From CAYTCZ01 sp964436315 (GTDB lineage Bacteria > Actinomycetota > Thermoleophilia > Gaiellales > Gaiellaceae): a stretch of 6,023 nucleotides of DNA. The stretch spans positions 1 through 6,023 of the forward strand of contig CAYTCZ010000187.1 in NCBI GenBank assembly GCA_964436315.1, given 5' to 3'. The notes below the pieces were generated by a model. It was not told the DNA's origin. It was given only the letters and a program-made list of their open reading frames with translations, and did no database searches. Within the stretch, counting starts at the first letter, position 1, and the number at the start of each line of letters is the position of its first letter. The position numbers and the translations under genes are program-made. Below are positions 5,940 through 6,023 of the stretch, piece after piece.

Positions 5940-6023
5940 ATGACTGAGGTCGCTCCTTCGCCTGAGCCTGTGGCTTCCGGCCCCGTCGGCAACACGCGCT
6001 CGGTTGGTCTTTCGATTCTCTGG
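5940..6023 (+). CDS. N-terminal fragment of a probable DUF4234 membrane protein
   Basis: An ATG at 5940 opens a frame running off the window after 28 codons. GGAG (5929-5932) stands 7 bases upstream, a good spacing. The translation starts with a short Pro/Glu/Ala-rich tail, followed by GPVGNTRSVG and the start of a hydrophobic segment (LSILW). A short polar tail, then a G-x-TR-x-(V/I)-G stretch leading directly into the first membrane helix, is how many DUF4234 proteins begin. These are small two- or three-helix membrane proteins of unknown function. The fragment is too short for certainty; any small membrane protein is possible. It is divergent from the phosphatase operon and preceded by a structured leader. 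Confidence 0.5.
   Translation, partial: MTEVAPSPEPVASGPVGNTRSVGLSILW

Noticed and set aside
5351..5995. Long - strand frame of 214 codons spanning the phosphatase start and the divergent region
   Set aside because: Within the phosphatase gene it is an out-of-frame shadow with no motif, and it would cover the 5940 gene start on the other strand.

Overview
The window is GC-rich (roughly 60-65% by eye) and its genes read like those of a high-GC actinobacterium. The permease, the PAP2_3-type phosphatase and the short glycerophosphodiesterase most resemble proteins I associate with Thermoleophilia (Gaiellales/Solirubrobacterales). That placement is an impression from protein style, not a database result.

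Layout. Positions 1-65 hold the last codons of an ABC transporter ATPase. It is followed after 3 bases by a complete 854-residue FtsX/MacB-type permease (69-2633), so the left third is the end of an ABC export or lipoprotein-type transporter operon on the + strand. Positions 2634-3111 are a 478-base convergent intergenic region with no convincing gene, but with several short hairpins and an odd, repeat-like composition. Positions 3112-5774 hold three tightly packed genes on the - strand. In transcription order they are a PAP2-superfamily membrane phosphatase, a glycerophosphodiester phosphodiesterase, and a multispanning protein of the lysylphosphatidylglycerol-synthase transmembrane/UPF0104 family. 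Positions 5775-5939 separate this operon from a divergent + strand gene starting at 5940, whose first 28 codons resemble a DUF4234 membrane protein.

How the genes may work together. The three - strand genes all belong to families that act on, or sit among, membrane lipids: removal of phosphate from a lipid or polyprenyl phosphate, cleavage of glycerophosphodiester bonds, and a flippase-like membrane protein. Their spacing supports co-transcription. A shared job in polar-lipid or cell-envelope glycerophosphate turnover is an inference.

Most noteworthy signals. (1) The leader of the 5940 gene has several mutually exclusive short pairings and a stem that buries its Shine-Dalgarno sequence, which looks like a cis-acting RNA switch. 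(2) The flippase-like gene has a good Shine-Dalgarno sequence followed by an in-frame CTG, not a standard start. (3) The phosphatase begins with a TTG behind a strong GGAGGAG and carries a long Arg/Ser/Pro-rich N-terminal tail. (4) The convergent intergenic region may be a dispersed repeat. No tRNA, rRNA, transposase, integrase or CRISPR array was seen.
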